From: Polyangiaceae bacterium
GTDB lineage: Bacteria > Myxococcota_A > Polyangia > Polyangiales > Polyangiaceae
Length of the DNA: 64,000 bases
NCBI GenBank assembly: GCA_015075635.1
Contig: JABTUA010000002.1
Coordinates: 1,926,708-1,990,707 of the forward strand
Reading direction: 5' to 3'
Shown in pieces: positions 9,201 to 17,185 of the stretch. The position numbers were made by a program, and so were the translations under genes. The notes below the pieces were generated by a model that was given only the letters and a program-made list of their open reading frames with translations, did not search any database and was not told the DNA's origin. How positions within the stretch are numbered: position 1 is the stretch's first letter; each line of letters starts with the position of its first letter.

Positions 9201-9302
9201 GCGGAAGTCACATTCTTCATGCCCGCCGCGCCTACAGTCCCTATCACGAGCGCCAAGCAGGCCTCGAAGTCCCAGCCCAGCCAACAGTTCCTCGGTCTCT
9301 GA
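6276..9302 (+). CDS. Trypsin-like serine protease with FG-GAP/Ca-binding-like repeats, lipoprotein
   Basis: 1,008 residues. An N-terminal export signal ends at AAFAGC, a plausible lipobox. The S1-family domain follows, with catalytic His about 136 (FATAAHCMTD), Asp about 201 (DDWVVFRVDRPV) and Ser about 289 (LLPGSSGAPVL). Next come three Asp-rich repeats (YDYDLDGAVDDF, GDFDNDGVQDF, GDADKDGFVDL) of the FG-GAP/VCBS kind, then a long beta-rich region. The C-terminus is helical. It probably acts on the cell surface. RBS GGGAGG precedes the ATG, and a promoter lies at 6227. As cargo of a mobile element it is unusual. Confidence 0.75.
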   Translation: MGGFASALRVLGVSTVGVTGAAFAGCSPDVSGSANLASQGAEVIWGNANLKNFENVSSPAHQEYGTAVGLMANKSALDSTSFSCPVPPTATDCTWIMSTTPSGFCAGELFASERKLPNAACTTFMIGPDRFATAAHCMTDLVAPWNGWDQECAQRSVVMRWRTSSPNFPMGNQNILSRHIYFCDAILAHGPSALPATSGLPDDWVVFRVDRPVSGGTGTGGPLTTDREPLFPAAAPPAISQNNLIWTHNSGLPLKLDNQVSIAAIGQQFNTNGGPGTFTVEADLLPGSSGAPVLTPSGTVSGMVIAGPNIVLDPTGCERDCFPTGQGAPTCPLLNHHGIALDLKQIPRKWLPVAYDYDLDGAVDDFLAFYENQGTLWINIYLDAAFLGSYDTTLPVSQQQADKFSFVPLGDFDNDGVQDFVVVAGGQAIFFDATLTPWLFPLLVGTYVEYSTGDADKDGFVDLELIREDGTRDLYFGGANGPTKGVPLSGFPTADGDDGRFVTVTGQPFATVQNQRTRFLIGVPPGQNTFAVQVFDGDQALGSLYDTGSNSGTRTCYELYSSKDKANPETPVPAKVVEDSALPDAAWGTVYGGPTFGTASGSGAHFYILDVYLTQGNCGQAVVPVTAGLTNSFKVRAAGQVSTIANDFAFIARDLSGPFAVGPLADTAMPDTKYDGVFRFFVDVGTASVSMMLRDADADILVDDDPAVVGQRGPLDVKANGVATGASADIRYDVLNPSGAVVLANTNPSGNNDSVNVTDEERLTVSVQGTPGAWEWRWQNVRVQNNVRIWAPVGSPVTYEVFGQPTRRLSPSGAVPVETWFAADPSGFLPITIAGRTVSSAAEALAILARMAPEFGGANSSHVAVCHVPPGQKGAKAHMLVVGAPALQAHLSHGDATGAARIMAEVYSELLAAKLNVVARAAGGENLANAFVYTRNISVSDAIAAAESLLVSQLACGWTSANAADILALLRAINSAEVTFFMPAAPTVPITSAKQASKSQPSQQFLGL

Positions 9303-9307
9303 CAGCG

Positions 9308-9913
9308 ATGAGCTTGGCCGAAGTTGCGGTCTCTGCGCGGAGCCTGTGGTTGCCTTTGCTCGGTGCTGTTGTTGCGACGACATGCGGTCCAACCCCCGGA
9401 CCATCCAGAGGTACCGGGCCGGCTGTTGTCCCGGTGCAACAGGTAGTGCGTGAAGCTGGCACTCCCGCCTCGGACAGCGGTGCCAGCGACGGCACATCGG
9501 TCGGTGAGGTCGCGGTGGAGGTCTCTATTGAGCGTCTGATCGCTGAGCCGGCAACCTACGCTGCGAAGCGCGTGACCACCGCCGGTTGGGTGGTTCCCTG
9601 CGATGCCGGAAACGCATGCGGGACTTATTGCGGTCGCTGCGCCCTCTGCACCAGCCGTGCCGCATTCGTGCCACCTGGCACTGCGACAATGGCGCAATGC
9701 GAACGCAATGGCCACGCACTCATCATCATGGACCTCGATGTCCTCAACAAGTACATGTGCCACTCCACTAGCTGCGCTGATGCTTGCTTCAGGACTTGTC
9801 CTTTCCCCGCAAGAACTTCCGTGAGTTTGACCGGAAGGATCAAGCACGCCGAAGCCACTCCACAGACCGACATCGGCCAGGATCAGTGGGTTTTTGTTCC
9901 AGATCCGCCATAG
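9308..9913 (+). CDS. Cys-rich exported protein, unknown function
   Basis: 201 residues from the ATG at 9308, five bases after the protease stop, so co-transcribed with it. The N-terminus (SARSLWLPLLGAVVATTCG) is a lipoprotein-type signal with the Cys at the expected place. A Pro/Gly-rich spacer follows. The mature domain starts VSIERLIAEPATYAAKRVTT and contains many Cys (VPCDAGNACGTYCGRCALC, CHSTSCADACFRTC), followed by VSLTGRIKH. The strand pattern recalls small OB-fold lipoproteins, and the Cys pairs suggest disulfides. No family was recognised. Confidence 0.55.
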   Translation: MSLAEVAVSARSLWLPLLGAVVATTCGPTPGPSRGTGPAVVPVQQVVREAGTPASDSGASDGTSVGEVAVEVSIERLIAEPATYAAKRVTTAGWVVPCDAGNACGTYCGRCALCTSRAAFVPPGTATMAQCERNGHALIIMDLDVLNKYMCHSTSCADACFRTCPFPARTSVSLTGRIKHAEATPQTDIGQDQWVFVPDPP

Positions 9914-9931
9914 CCCTCTGCGGTGCGCCGA

Positions 9932-10794
9932 TCACTTCTCCCGATCCCTCGCACTCACCGTCCCCACCCACTTCACGTTCTTCCTGGCCCCGAGCTTCCA
10001 AGTCTCGGTCAGCTCGTCCCGGGTGACCTTCACCAGCCCTTCCCCAGCCGGATCGGCCACCGTGAACTCGGTGAGGTCGTGGTCGTCGAGGATGATCACG
10101 TACCGGTGCTCGACATAGCCGTTCACTTTTCTGCCAAGCCTGAGCACCTCGACCCAGCGCTCTGAGTGAAGCTCGAACGGGTCAAAGTCGATCTTGGTGG
10201 ACCTGGAGGCGAACATCCCGTTGGCGTCGGCGAGTCGGTGAAGATCACTGTCTGCGAGTCCGCCTCGGGTCAGGTGATCCTCGATGCGCTCTTGGATCTC
10301 GCTGTCGGTGACGTTCTCGACAAGCAGCTCGGCCTGCGATCCAGGCTCGACCAGGCCGAGCCTCACCGCCGCCAGGTGCAGCATGACCAGGCCGGATCTC
10401 GATGCCGGGATGCCGCTCGGGACTGCCAGGTCGGGAACGACCCTCGACAGCTCTTGTTCGACCAAGGCGAGCACATGATCGACGACGGCCTCGATCTTGA
10501 ACTGTCCATCCGTTGCCTCGGCCACATCCTTGATGCTCGATTGCCCGATCCGTGGACGGTGATCACGTCGGGGGCGTACCCGTGATCGGCGACGGCGGGA
10601 TCGGCCGGAAGCTCCACGTGGCAGCCTCGAAGGGCTCGACCACCGAGTCGCACGTGAAGCACGGGGCGTCCACGTTCGAGGCGGAAGAAGCGTTGTTCGA
10701 GCCGGACGCCTCGGGCCTGGGCGGAGGTGAGGATGAGGCGTGCGAGGTGGAGGGCTTCGTAGGGCTCCGACGTTACCCGCAACCCCGTTGGCAC
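9932..10794 (-). pseudogene. Hypothetical gene split by one frameshift
   Basis: Two frames together give one plausible protein. The first starts about 10,794 (VPTGLRVTSEPYEALHLARL and on to YAPDVITVHGSGNR). The second continues from about 10,545 (SIKDVAEATDGQFKIEAVVD to the end, with YVEHRYVIILDDHDLTEF and DELTETWKLGARKNVKWVG). The change of frame falls at codons for SGNR/SSIK. Either the gene is inactivated or the sequence has a one-base error. No family was recognised. Its start overlaps the end of the neighbouring lipoprotein gene by about 20 bases. Confidence 0.5.
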
Positions 10795-11042
10795 TTGACG
10801 GTCGTGGCGTCCACCAGTTGGCAAACAGGATAACCATCCGCACAGTACACCTGGCAGACGGCGTCAGTGCGCCACTCGCCCACGGATGAGAATCCGGAAG
10901 CACCGCCGTCTATCGTGACCTTGTAGGACGGACATTCTTCGGGGCGCGTGGCGTCTTGTCCGCCACCACATGCCAATGGAAGCAGACCGGCTGGGAGCAG
11001 CACAACGGACGCTAGTGCCAGCGAGGACCTTCGACGTCGCAC
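10773..11042 (-). CDS. Small lipoprotein
   Basis: 89 residues from a GTG at 11042: a basic N-terminus (RRRRSS), a hydrophobic stretch LALASVVLLPAGLLPLAC with the lipobox Cys, then a short Cys-containing mature part (ECPSYKVTIDGG, AVCQVYCADGYPVCQLV, KCQRGCG). The short length and six Cys suggest a compact disulfide-bonded surface protein. Nothing in the sequence suggests a function. Confidence 0.5.
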   Translation of the reverse strand: MRRRRSSLALASVVLLPAGLLPLACGGGQDATRPEECPSYKVTIDGGASGFSSVGEWRTDAVCQVYCADGYPVCQLVDATTVKCQRGCG

Positions 11043-11168
11043 ATACCTCTCTTCGGGACTTAGAAGCCCGATCAAAATTACCGCTCCCTTTTGTCGCACG
11101 ACGAACCACCAACCCCGTCAGTCTATTTCCATCTCGGGATTCGATAATTTCGACTGGGCGCCTAACTG

Positions 11169-11774
11169 CTACGGAAGCCAAGCAGTGAGGCCCGCGCACG
11201 TCGTTGATGCGAGCTTCTCGTCCAAGACCAGAGCTTCATCGCTGATCAACCCACCCTGCTGCTGGTTGTTACCACCCGGGATATCGCCCGGCTTGACCCA
11301 GCACTCGACGGACAGTGATCCGGTGAACGTCGCGTTTAGACTTGGCGGTGTGGCTCCGGTCACCGTTCCGGAGACCTTCCCCTTGCCGAGTTTGAACGGG
11401 AGGTCCCCCGTTGAGGATTGAACTGTGCCCGATGCACCTTGTCGGGTGACGTTGGCAACACCGGGATCCGGAGGCGTCGCAGACACACGAAGCGTCTTTG
11501 CGCCAGTGCTCAAATCTGACACCTCAAGCGTTCCTATGGCTGTCCAAACGTCAGGGCCGTTACTCGCCTGGACGCGCAGTTCCTGCGAGGTGGGCGTGAC
11601 GAAGAGAACGGCTGGTGAGGTCGATTCGAATGTCCCTTCCGACGTGACAATGGTCAGAACCGAGGGCGGTGGTGCGCTGCTCCCCTGGCTACTCTTTTTT
11701 TGTGGCGGGTCTGAAGCACACCCGATCAGTGATGCGCAAACGAAGAAGCACACGAGTTCCCTTGCCATCTTCAT
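11169..11774 (-). CDS. Lipoprotein, unknown function
   Basis: 201 residues with AGGAGG ahead of the ATG. The signal peptide MKMARELVCFFVCASLIGC ends in a clear lipobox. A Ser/Lys/Pro-rich spacer is followed by beta-rich sequence (TIVTSEGTFESTSPAVLFV, TLRVSATPPDPGVANVT, VSGTVTGATPPSLNATF). It lies 7 bases downstream of the matrixin protease gene on the same strand and is probably in its operon; a role as inhibitor or anchor for that protease is possible but unproven. Confidence 0.6.
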   Translation of the reverse strand: MKMARELVCFFVCASLIGCASDPPQKKSSQGSSAPPPSVLTIVTSEGTFESTSPAVLFVTPTSQELRVQASNGPDVWTAIGTLEVSDLSTGAKTLRVSATPPDPGVANVTRQGASGTVQSSTGDLPFKLGKGKVSGTVTGATPPSLNATFTGSLSVECWVKPGDIPGGNNQQQGGLISDEALVLDEKLASTTCAGLTAWLP

Positions 11775-11781
11775 CGCCCTC

Positions 11782-12819
11782 CTAGCACGTAACGTTCACT
11801 GTCTTGCAGGCGTGAACGGCATTGTCCTGTTCATTGGATTCTGCGGTCCCGTTCTGCGTATCAACTTGCCACAGGATCCAGTAAATCCCGTTGGGGACGC
11901 TGGGAACGGTGAGATTCAGGGTCTGGGTGGAATAGGTACCAGGTGGGTTATATGCAGTCCCAACGAACATGTTCCATCCGCCCGAGTATCCGCTCGGGGA
12001 GTTGTTCAGGAAGATCCGCACACCGTGGGACAGGGGTGCCATCCACCCATTGCTCCCAATGGAGACCGTGACGCTCAGGGTCTGGCCTCTACATCGGTTA
12101 ATTGTGACGCAAGACCCGGACTCTGTCGCCTGCACTACGCCGTTCACGTACTTCTGAGCCGTGGCGAACAGATTGGCCCCGGGCGAATGGTACGTGCCGT
12201 ATAGAGCTCTTACACCGGCTGCATCATCTGGGAATGGTTCACCGTGGAAACCCGGTCCACCATTGAGCGGGTACGGAGTATTTGAGCGCATCACAGCAAA
12301 TTGATTGTTGTCGTGCCCGAGACCCATTGCATGACCGAACTCGTGAAGTACGACGACCCGGCCTTGGTTCGTGTTGCTCCAGTTCCAAAAGCTCTCGTCC
12401 TCGTTCCAGTAGTTGAGCTGGTTCGACAGCTTGATGTCGCACTCGCTCCACCCGAACCACGATTTCCAGCAAGTCGCCAGGCCATTCAACCCGCCGATCT
12501 GTGCCGGGTTCACCGTTGCGGTTTCGCTTCGTCCGTTCTGAGCGGTGATGACACACCCGTCGTTGTACCACCAGTTCCAATCCATGACGGCGGCGACGTT
12601 GTCCCACTGATCGCCCGCATTCCAATACGACCAGTCCGAATCCCACCCATCCGGCATGCTGCACCTATCGCGGTACATCCTGACACCTGGAAACCAACTA
12701 CAGATGGTACCCGGCAGGCCACCGCAACCAGTCGCGTTCCAAACGTACGCCTCCGAGCTAGGAGCCGATAGGAACATCGCGCCGGCAACCAAAAACGAGG
12801 AGATCCTTGCAGCTTTCAT
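11782..12819 (-). CDS. Secreted matrixin-type zinc metalloprotease
   Basis: 345 residues from the ATG at 12819, which has TAGGAG at proper distance (a GTG at 12837 is less likely). A signal peptide ends near SSEA. The catalytic domain has the metzincin motif LHEFGHAMGLGH (His159, Glu160, His163, His169) and a Met-turn (AVMRS, Met177). The C-terminal third is a beta-sandwich like CARDB adhesion domains (TLNLTVPSVPNGIYWILWQV). It is expected to degrade extracellular protein. It sits between two exported proteins on the same strand, and this trio forms one operon. Confidence 0.8.
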   Translation of the reverse strand: MKAARISSFLVAGAMFLSAPSSEAYVWNATGCGGLPGTICSWFPGVRMYRDRCSMPDGWDSDWSYWNAGDQWDNVAAVMDWNWWYNDGCVITAQNGRSETATVNPAQIGGLNGLATCWKSWFGWSECDIKLSNQLNYWNEDESFWNWSNTNQGRVVVLHEFGHAMGLGHDNNQFAVMRSNTPYPLNGGPGFHGEPFPDDAAGVRALYGTYHSPGANLFATAQKYVNGVVQATESGSCVTINRCRGQTLSVTVSIGSNGWMAPLSHGVRIFLNNSPSGYSGGWNMFVGTAYNPPGTYSTQTLNLTVPSVPNGIYWILWQVDTQNGTAESNEQDNAVHACKTVNVTC

Positions 12820-12833
12820 TCTTGCGCTCCTAC

Positions 12834-13565
12834 TCACTCAGTGGGCACTGGCGACGTTTCTGCGACCTTCCAAGAGAGGCCGGCCTCCGGCTTCAACGAG
12901 ACTACTGCTTCGAAGGGCGCTCCAACTTCGGCGGCTGCATTTGCCATCGCGAGAATGAAGTCCGACTTCTTCATGCCGTTTGGTGGCGCTGCTGGGGCAT
13001 TTGAATAACTCTCGCCAAACGCGATCCCTGCCTTGCCCGCACCAGTAACGACACGACCAGTCGGCCCAACCACGAAGCTCCCCGACGGCGTGTCTTGAAC
13101 GGAGAACAGGAGACCGGCCCATATTGGGGTGTACAAGCTAGCCCGGGCCGAAACAAAGAAGAGGTATCGCTTGCCTTGAAGCACCTCGGGCAAGTCGAAG
13201 ACCACCATTTCCTCGCCGTTTGGCGTCTTGCCACCAAGGTGAGAGAACTCGTTAGAGTCTGGTGTAACTCCAGCGTGCGTGACCATGTCAGACAGGACAA
13301 AGTAGGTCCGTGGCCCCAGCTCTGGATCGTACTTCTCGTAGGTCGAGGAGACGGTCGCCTCGAAGATCGACGCTACATCAGCAAGAGGGTGACGCGGCGC
13401 GACTGCGGGCGACGCGGTCTTCGAAGTTGGCTGCGCCCCGCCACCTTGTCCTTCCATCGCGGTGTTGGCAATTGGCACGGAAGCGCAGAGCAGCGTCGCT
13501 CCGATCGGTACTAAGACTACTGCCAGTAGCCGCCACGTTCGCCGAATTCGTCGCGTCGCTTTCAT
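12834..13565 (-). CDS. Exported protein, unknown function
   Basis: 243 residues. The N-terminus has an Arg-rich start followed by LLAVVLVPIGATLLCASVPI, a signal peptide or membrane anchor. The mature part includes DVASIFEATVSSTYEKYDPE and TYFVLSDMVTH, GEEMVVFDLPEVLQGKRYLFF and FVVGPTGRVVTG. This series of strands resembles the small beta-barrel domain (NTR/OB-like) of proteins that report expenditure of an export signal such as TIMP-like folds, but I cannot assign it firmly. It ends 14 bases before the matrixin start and leads that operon. If the fold is TIMP-like, an inhibitor role toward the protease would be logical; this is inference. Confidence 0.5.
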   Translation of the reverse strand: MKATRRIRRTWRLLAVVLVPIGATLLCASVPIANTAMEGQGGGAQPTSKTASPAVAPRHPLADVASIFEATVSSTYEKYDPELGPRTYFVLSDMVTHAGVTPDSNEFSHLGGKTPNGEEMVVFDLPEVLQGKRYLFFVSARASLYTPIWAGLLFSVQDTPSGSFVVGPTGRVVTGAGKAGIAFGESYSNAPAAPPNGMKKSDFILAMANAAAEVGAPFEAVVSLKPEAGLSWKVAETSPVPTE

Positions 13566-13663
13566 TTTTCATCCCCTGCTCGGTCCGATGTGCGGCCAAA
13601 GCCAGCGGCCCCGTTTGTTCCGCGTAGTCAGTCTCGCTCCATCCCGAGAGGCGCACCATCGGT

Positions 13664-15106
13664 GATCGCTTAGGCCGCTGCACGACGTGAACTCGCTGAG
13701 TTTCCGGGGGCTCGATAGGCATGTGCACGGCGCTCGACGGACTGAAGCAGGTGAAGGCGACGACGGTTCGGGTCTGGGGCCTCGTGGAGCAGCAGGTCGA
13801 GCAAGACTGGGTCGTCGCGGCCTTCGATGACGACGGCGAGCAGGTCGGTTGCGTGCTGGCTCATGAGCACGCTCCAGCGTCGTGCCGGGAGAACGAATCC
13901 CGGGCGGACCGCGCTGCGCAAGGCGTGAAGGAGCGCTCGGCTCGCGGCCAGCGAGAGAAGAGCGGCGTAGAGCATGGCCTCTACGACGGCGCGCTTTCGG
14001 CTCGGGATCTGGTCGAGCCGGTAGTGCGACTTCAGCTCCTTGAAGAGCAACTCGACTTCCCAGCGGACGGCGTACACGCGGGCGATATCGGCCGGCTGGA
14101 GCGCCTCGACGCCGATGTTGGTGATGTACAGGTGGTACTCGCCGGAGGCTTCGTCCCGCACGCCGACGACACGGAAGGTGCGGACCTCGCTGGAGCAGCG
14201 CCCGGCGTAGACGCGATGGCGGGAGCGAACCTGTACGGTGACGTCGAGTTCCTCGCGCTGCAGGCGGTCGACGACATCCCAGATGCACTGCCCGACGACG
14301 GCGACCGACCGGCCGCGCCAGCGTCGATTCTGAGCAACGATGACCGGGTTGGAGCTGCGCTTGAGCCGGGACACGAAGTAGCCACGGATCTCGTCGAGCC
14401 GGCGGAAGAGGCGGAAGTCGAAGTAGCCGAGGTCGAAGAGCAACAACTTGCCGCGAGCCCACGGGCCGAGGACGAGGGCACGGCGATCATGGCGGCGCTC
14501 GGCGGTCACCTTGACGGTCTGCTTGCCAGCCCCCGCCACGCACATCACCACATGCACCTTCGCGGCAGCCCGGGTGTGGTTGGTGCGGCAGGCCGGAAAC
14601 GCCTTGGCCAGCAGCTCGTGCAGGCGGATGACCGTCGAGTCCGCGATCAGGATGTCGCGGAACTGATTGAGCCGCCCAGATGCGGGCCGGCTCAGCCCCC
14701 AGGACTGCTGGAGCACGCCGTCGAGCAGCTGCCGGAGCAGCCTCACCAGCGCCGGCGTGAACCGGCAGTAGAAGCTGCTCTCCTCCAGCGTGGTCCGCGA
14801 GACCCTCTCGTAGACGCGACGCAGGCCCGCGATGGTCCGGACTTTCCCGGCGGAAAAGCCGAGGATAAGGCTCCAGACCAGGGCGTAGGCGTCGACCTTC
14901 CGGACGCGCTGGAACGCGCCCGTCGCCCGAGCGCTCGCTTCGACGAGCGACGGCGGAAGGAACTTGCGGAGCGTGCGGTGAATCGGTACCGATGGCGAGC
15001 GGGGCATGCGTCCTCCGAGCTGTGTCGCAACCGCGAGGTCGCACGCTTGCCCCGTTTCCACAACTCCGCGCACCGCGCGAACGGTGGATCACGCGCGCAA
15101 GCGATC
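13664..15106 (-). mobile_element. IS4-family insertion sequence
   Basis: One transposase gene fills the element. The 8-base sequence GATCGCTT at 13664-13671 is repeated inverted at 15099-15106, on either side of the transposase, and may be the inner part of the terminal repeats. The match does not extend further and no target duplication was found, so the exact ends are uncertain. Confidence 0.45.
13670..15007 (-). CDS. IS4-family DDE transposase
   Basis: 445 residues from the ATG at 15007 (MPRSPSVPIH). DDE features in order: Asp in FRDILIADSTVIRL; the second Asp in GKLLLFDLGYFDFRLF, followed by the IS4-type FVSRLK strand; and the signature Y-R-E-K in YAVRWEVELLFKELK. The C-terminal helices contain ALLSLAASRALLHAL. 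The frame is intact, so the enzyme may still be active. The last codons (TAA at 13670-13672) touch the possible left terminal repeat. Confidence 0.85.
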   Translation of the reverse strand: MPRSPSVPIHRTLRKFLPPSLVEASARATGAFQRVRKVDAYALVWSLILGFSAGKVRTIAGLRRVYERVSRTTLEESSFYCRFTPALVRLLRQLLDGVLQQSWGLSRPASGRLNQFRDILIADSTVIRLHELLAKAFPACRTNHTRAAAKVHVVMCVAGAGKQTVKVTAERRHDRRALVLGPWARGKLLLFDLGYFDFRLFRRLDEIRGYFVSRLKRSSNPVIVAQNRRWRGRSVAVVGQCIWDVVDRLQREELDVTVQVRSRHRVYAGRCSSEVRTFRVVGVRDEASGEYHLYITNIGVEALQPADIARVYAVRWEVELLFKELKSHYRLDQIPSRKRAVVEAMLYAALLSLAASRALLHALRSAVRPGFVLPARRWSVLMSQHATDLLAVVIEGRDDPVLLDLLLHEAPDPNRRRLHLLQSVERRAHAYRAPGNSASSRRAAA

Positions 15107-15401
15107 GGAATGATCCAGGATTCCGCTTACCCGAACACCCATGAGAGGCGCACAAGCCCACTCGGGTTGGCCACTTATCCTGGCGCTGATTGCCTTGCCC
15201 TTGAAGCGGTTCATGCGCTGGGTTCGCGGAAACGTTGCGCAGCTCGATGCCCGCCTGAGGTCTGGAGGGTCTGGAGGGAGAAGCGACACTTCGAGCACGA
15301 CAACCATCGTCACTGTGCTCATCCGGACCACCCCCGACGCCACCCACGCCCTGGCCCAGTCGAATCCCGTGGGCTGAGGCAGGGATGCCCCTACTCCAAG
15401 A
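15008..15401. other. Intergenic stretch at the right end of the IS
   Basis: It holds the possible right terminal repeat of the IS (15099-15106) and then about 300 bases in which I see no gene with convincing protein-like composition in any frame. It may be debris of whatever the IS interrupted. Confidence 0.4.
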
Positions 15402-15641
15402 TCATCCCTGCCGGCTCGCGTCCGGATAAATGATGAGGTCAAGCCCCAGCTCCTCCCAGGCCAAGGGCAAGGTGGTCTCACGGATGATGGCCTGGAGGTC
15501 GTCCCGGTCGGCAGTTACGGCCGGTCCGGAGTAGCCGTGCCTGCCGTTGTGGTGCCGGGTGTCCCTGCCAGCTCGGGACATCTCGGCGACAAACGTCGTG
15601 TAGTAGTCGTTCTCGTAGTCGGCCTTGGTCATGTTGGTCAT
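15402..15641 (-). CDS. Small hypothetical protein
   Basis: 79 residues starting MTNMTKADYENDYYTTFVAE, acidic and soluble, with ITLPLAWEELG-like hydrophobic sequence near the end (TTLPLAWEELGLDLIIYPD). It is the last gene of the minus-strand operon that starts at 20,572. No family was recognised. Confidence 0.5.
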   Translation of the reverse strand: MTNMTKADYENDYYTTFVAEMSRAGRDTRHHNGRHGYSGPAVTADRDDLQAIIRETTLPLAWEELGLDLIIYPDASRQG

Positions 15642-15685
15642 TTGTAATCCCTACCCTGAGGCACTCAGCCTCAGCCTGGATGTCG

Positions 15686-16129
15686 TCATCTCAGAGCGGG
15701 CTCCAACACCCGCCAAAGTGCATCTGCCCTTGCAGCCCGTTCCTCTTGGCCGGGCTTCGTCTTGAGCCAGACGGCGACTCTGACCAGCTCCATGGCCTCT
15801 CGTGGGCTCGACATCGGGTAGTACGGGCTCATTGATACCCACCGGAGCGTGGCCTTCTCGCGTTCGAGGAGCAGACCGTCGGGGACATCTTCCGGCCGGA
15901 TGGAGAACGCGATGGCGAGTTCAACAAGCGTCCTCTGCATAATGTTGATCGCCGATCCTGCCCTGAGCCGCTGTACGGCGCCCCGTACCTCCGGGAGGAG
16001 GTTGGCGTCAGGAAACCCAGGAGGCGCGGGGAAGGACTGGTGCTGCTCGTCGTTGCCCGTACGACGACGGAGGTTCTCCCACTCGGAGTCGATCGGGTCG
16101 TCCTCCCAGACCTGGTGTGCATCAGGCAT
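15686..16129 (-). CDS. Hypothetical protein, paralogue of the gene at 17463
   Basis: 147 residues. The central part, IMQRTLVELAIAFSIRPEDV followed by PDGLLLEREKATL, aligns with SPQDVPDALWEADDELQRI of the 17,463-17,933 protein; both then have a helical C-terminus ending in an Arg-rich ALR or LAGR. The start overlaps the upstream gene by 8 bases. Two related genes in one operon suggest a duplicated element-specific function. No family was recognised. Confidence 0.5.
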   Translation of the reverse strand: MPDAHQVWEDDPIDSEWENLRRRTGNDEQHQSFPAPPGFPDANLLPEVRGAVQRLRAGSAINIMQRTLVELAIAFSIRPEDVPDGLLLEREKATLRWVSMSPYYPMSSPREAMELVRVAVWLKTKPGQEERAARADALWRVLEPALR

Positions 16130-16442
16130 CGGCTCTTCCCCGAAAGTGAACCGGCCCGGGGCGTCGCTTGACCAAGTACCAGATACGATTCACTCCCATG
16201 TCGATGGTCGAGCACGAGGGGTTCCTCCTGTACGACAAGACGTCGGCCAGGTACGGATCCACGACGAACGAGACGTAGTAGTGGTTCTGGTGTCTTCGGA
16301 GGAACCGCCGGATGCCCTCAAGCTCGACCTCGAAGCGGGTCATCGTCTTCGGCATTTGCACGGGTGGGTAGACTCGGTTGTCCACTTGTCCGATGAGGGT
16401 CGCGCTTCTACCGTCCTCGACCACCTTGATACTGACGATCAT
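16122..16442 (-). CDS. Small hypothetical protein
   Basis: 106 residues starting MIVSIKVVEDGRSATLIG, with TRFEVELEGIRRFLRRHQNH and YYVSFVVDPYLADVL. The alternating strands suggest a small alpha/beta fold. It overlaps the upstream gene by four bases (ATGA at 16439-16442) and the downstream gene by eight, so it is translated as part of the operon. Confidence 0.5.
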   Translation of the reverse strand: MIVSIKVVEDGRSATLIGQVDNRVYPPVQMPKTMTRFEVELEGIRRFLRRHQNHYYVSFVVDPYLADVLSYRRNPSCSTIDMGVNRIWYLVKRRPGPVHFRGRADA

Positions 16443-17185
16443 CGGCCCCGTCCCCTCTTTGTGCCTGCGGTTTCAAGGTGGTCACCACAGTGCCAGATCG
16501 AGATCGTCGTCGCCTCAGGCGGGTAGTAGTAGTGGATGCGGAGGACATTCGGTCGCTTGTTCCCAGCCTTGATGTGACCGCCGGCAAACACGTACCGGCT
16601 CCCGGACTTGACCAACCTTTGCCGGACCAGATCCTTGTCGGCTTTCGTCTCGGCCGACTCGGTCAGAGCCAGCTCAAACCCCGACCTGTTGCGGAACTCG
16701 ACCTCCAAGTCGCAGCCGGTTCGGTAGATGTCGTAGAGGTGGGTGGCTACGGCTCGAAGCGCTCTCCAGGCCGTGTTGATCTCGGCGAACTTGGAGATCG
16801 CAGCCGATCTCCTGGCTTCCTCCGTGAAGGTGATCTTGTCTCCGAACAGCTTGGCGGCCAGGTCCACGACCTCCAGAAGGGACTCGGGCAAGCGCTTGAT
16901 GTCTGGCCGAAGCTGCTCCAACACCGCTACCCGGTGGGCGAGGGCCTGAACCTCCATGGCCGACTCGTACCGCTCGGGCAGCGTGGCGATATGGGGAACA
17001 AGCTCCTCGGAGGTCATCCTGAGCGTCTTGCTGAGCTGCTCGTTTTCGGCTTCGAGACCGGCCATGTACTCGTGGTCATCGAGCCGGCCGGCTTCCTTGC
17101 GGAGGAAGTCGGTGAACTCTTTGGCCTCTGGGTCTCTTCGCCGTGAGACCATGGCCCGTCGCATCTTGCGGTTCAGGGAGGTCAC
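16439..17185 (-). CDS. Hypothetical protein with coiled-coil N-terminus
   Basis: 248 residues from a GTG at 17185 that overlaps the upstream stop as GTGA. The N-terminus is basic (NRKMRRAMVSRRR), followed by a heptad-like region (HEYMAGLEAENEQLSKTLRM) and long helices (VQALAHRVAVLEQLRPDIKR, AKLFGDKITFTEEARRSAA). The C-terminal third is beta-rich, with a basic RLVKSGSRYVFAGGHIKAG and LRIHYYYPPEATTISIWHC. No family was recognised; the position next to replication genes suggests an element-specific role. Confidence 0.5.
   Translation of the reverse strand: MTSLNRKMRRAMVSRRRDPEAKEFTDFLRKEAGRLDDHEYMAGLEAENEQLSKTLRMTSEELVPHIATLPERYESAMEVQALAHRVAVLEQLRPDIKRLPESLLEVVDLAAKLFGDKITFTEEARRSAAISKFAEINTAWRALRAVATHLYDIYRTGCDLEVEFRNRSGFELALTESAETKADKDLVRQRLVKSGSRYVFAGGHIKAGNKRPNVLRIHYYYPPEATTISIWHCGDHLETAGTKRGRGR

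Noticed and set aside
13721..15433. 570-codon plus-strand frame across the IS
   Set aside because: Antisense of the IS4 transposase, which has all DDE motifs.
15089..15481. 130-codon minus-strand frame after the IS
   Set aside because: No protein-like pattern except a short hydrophobic run and no start with a ribosome-binding site.
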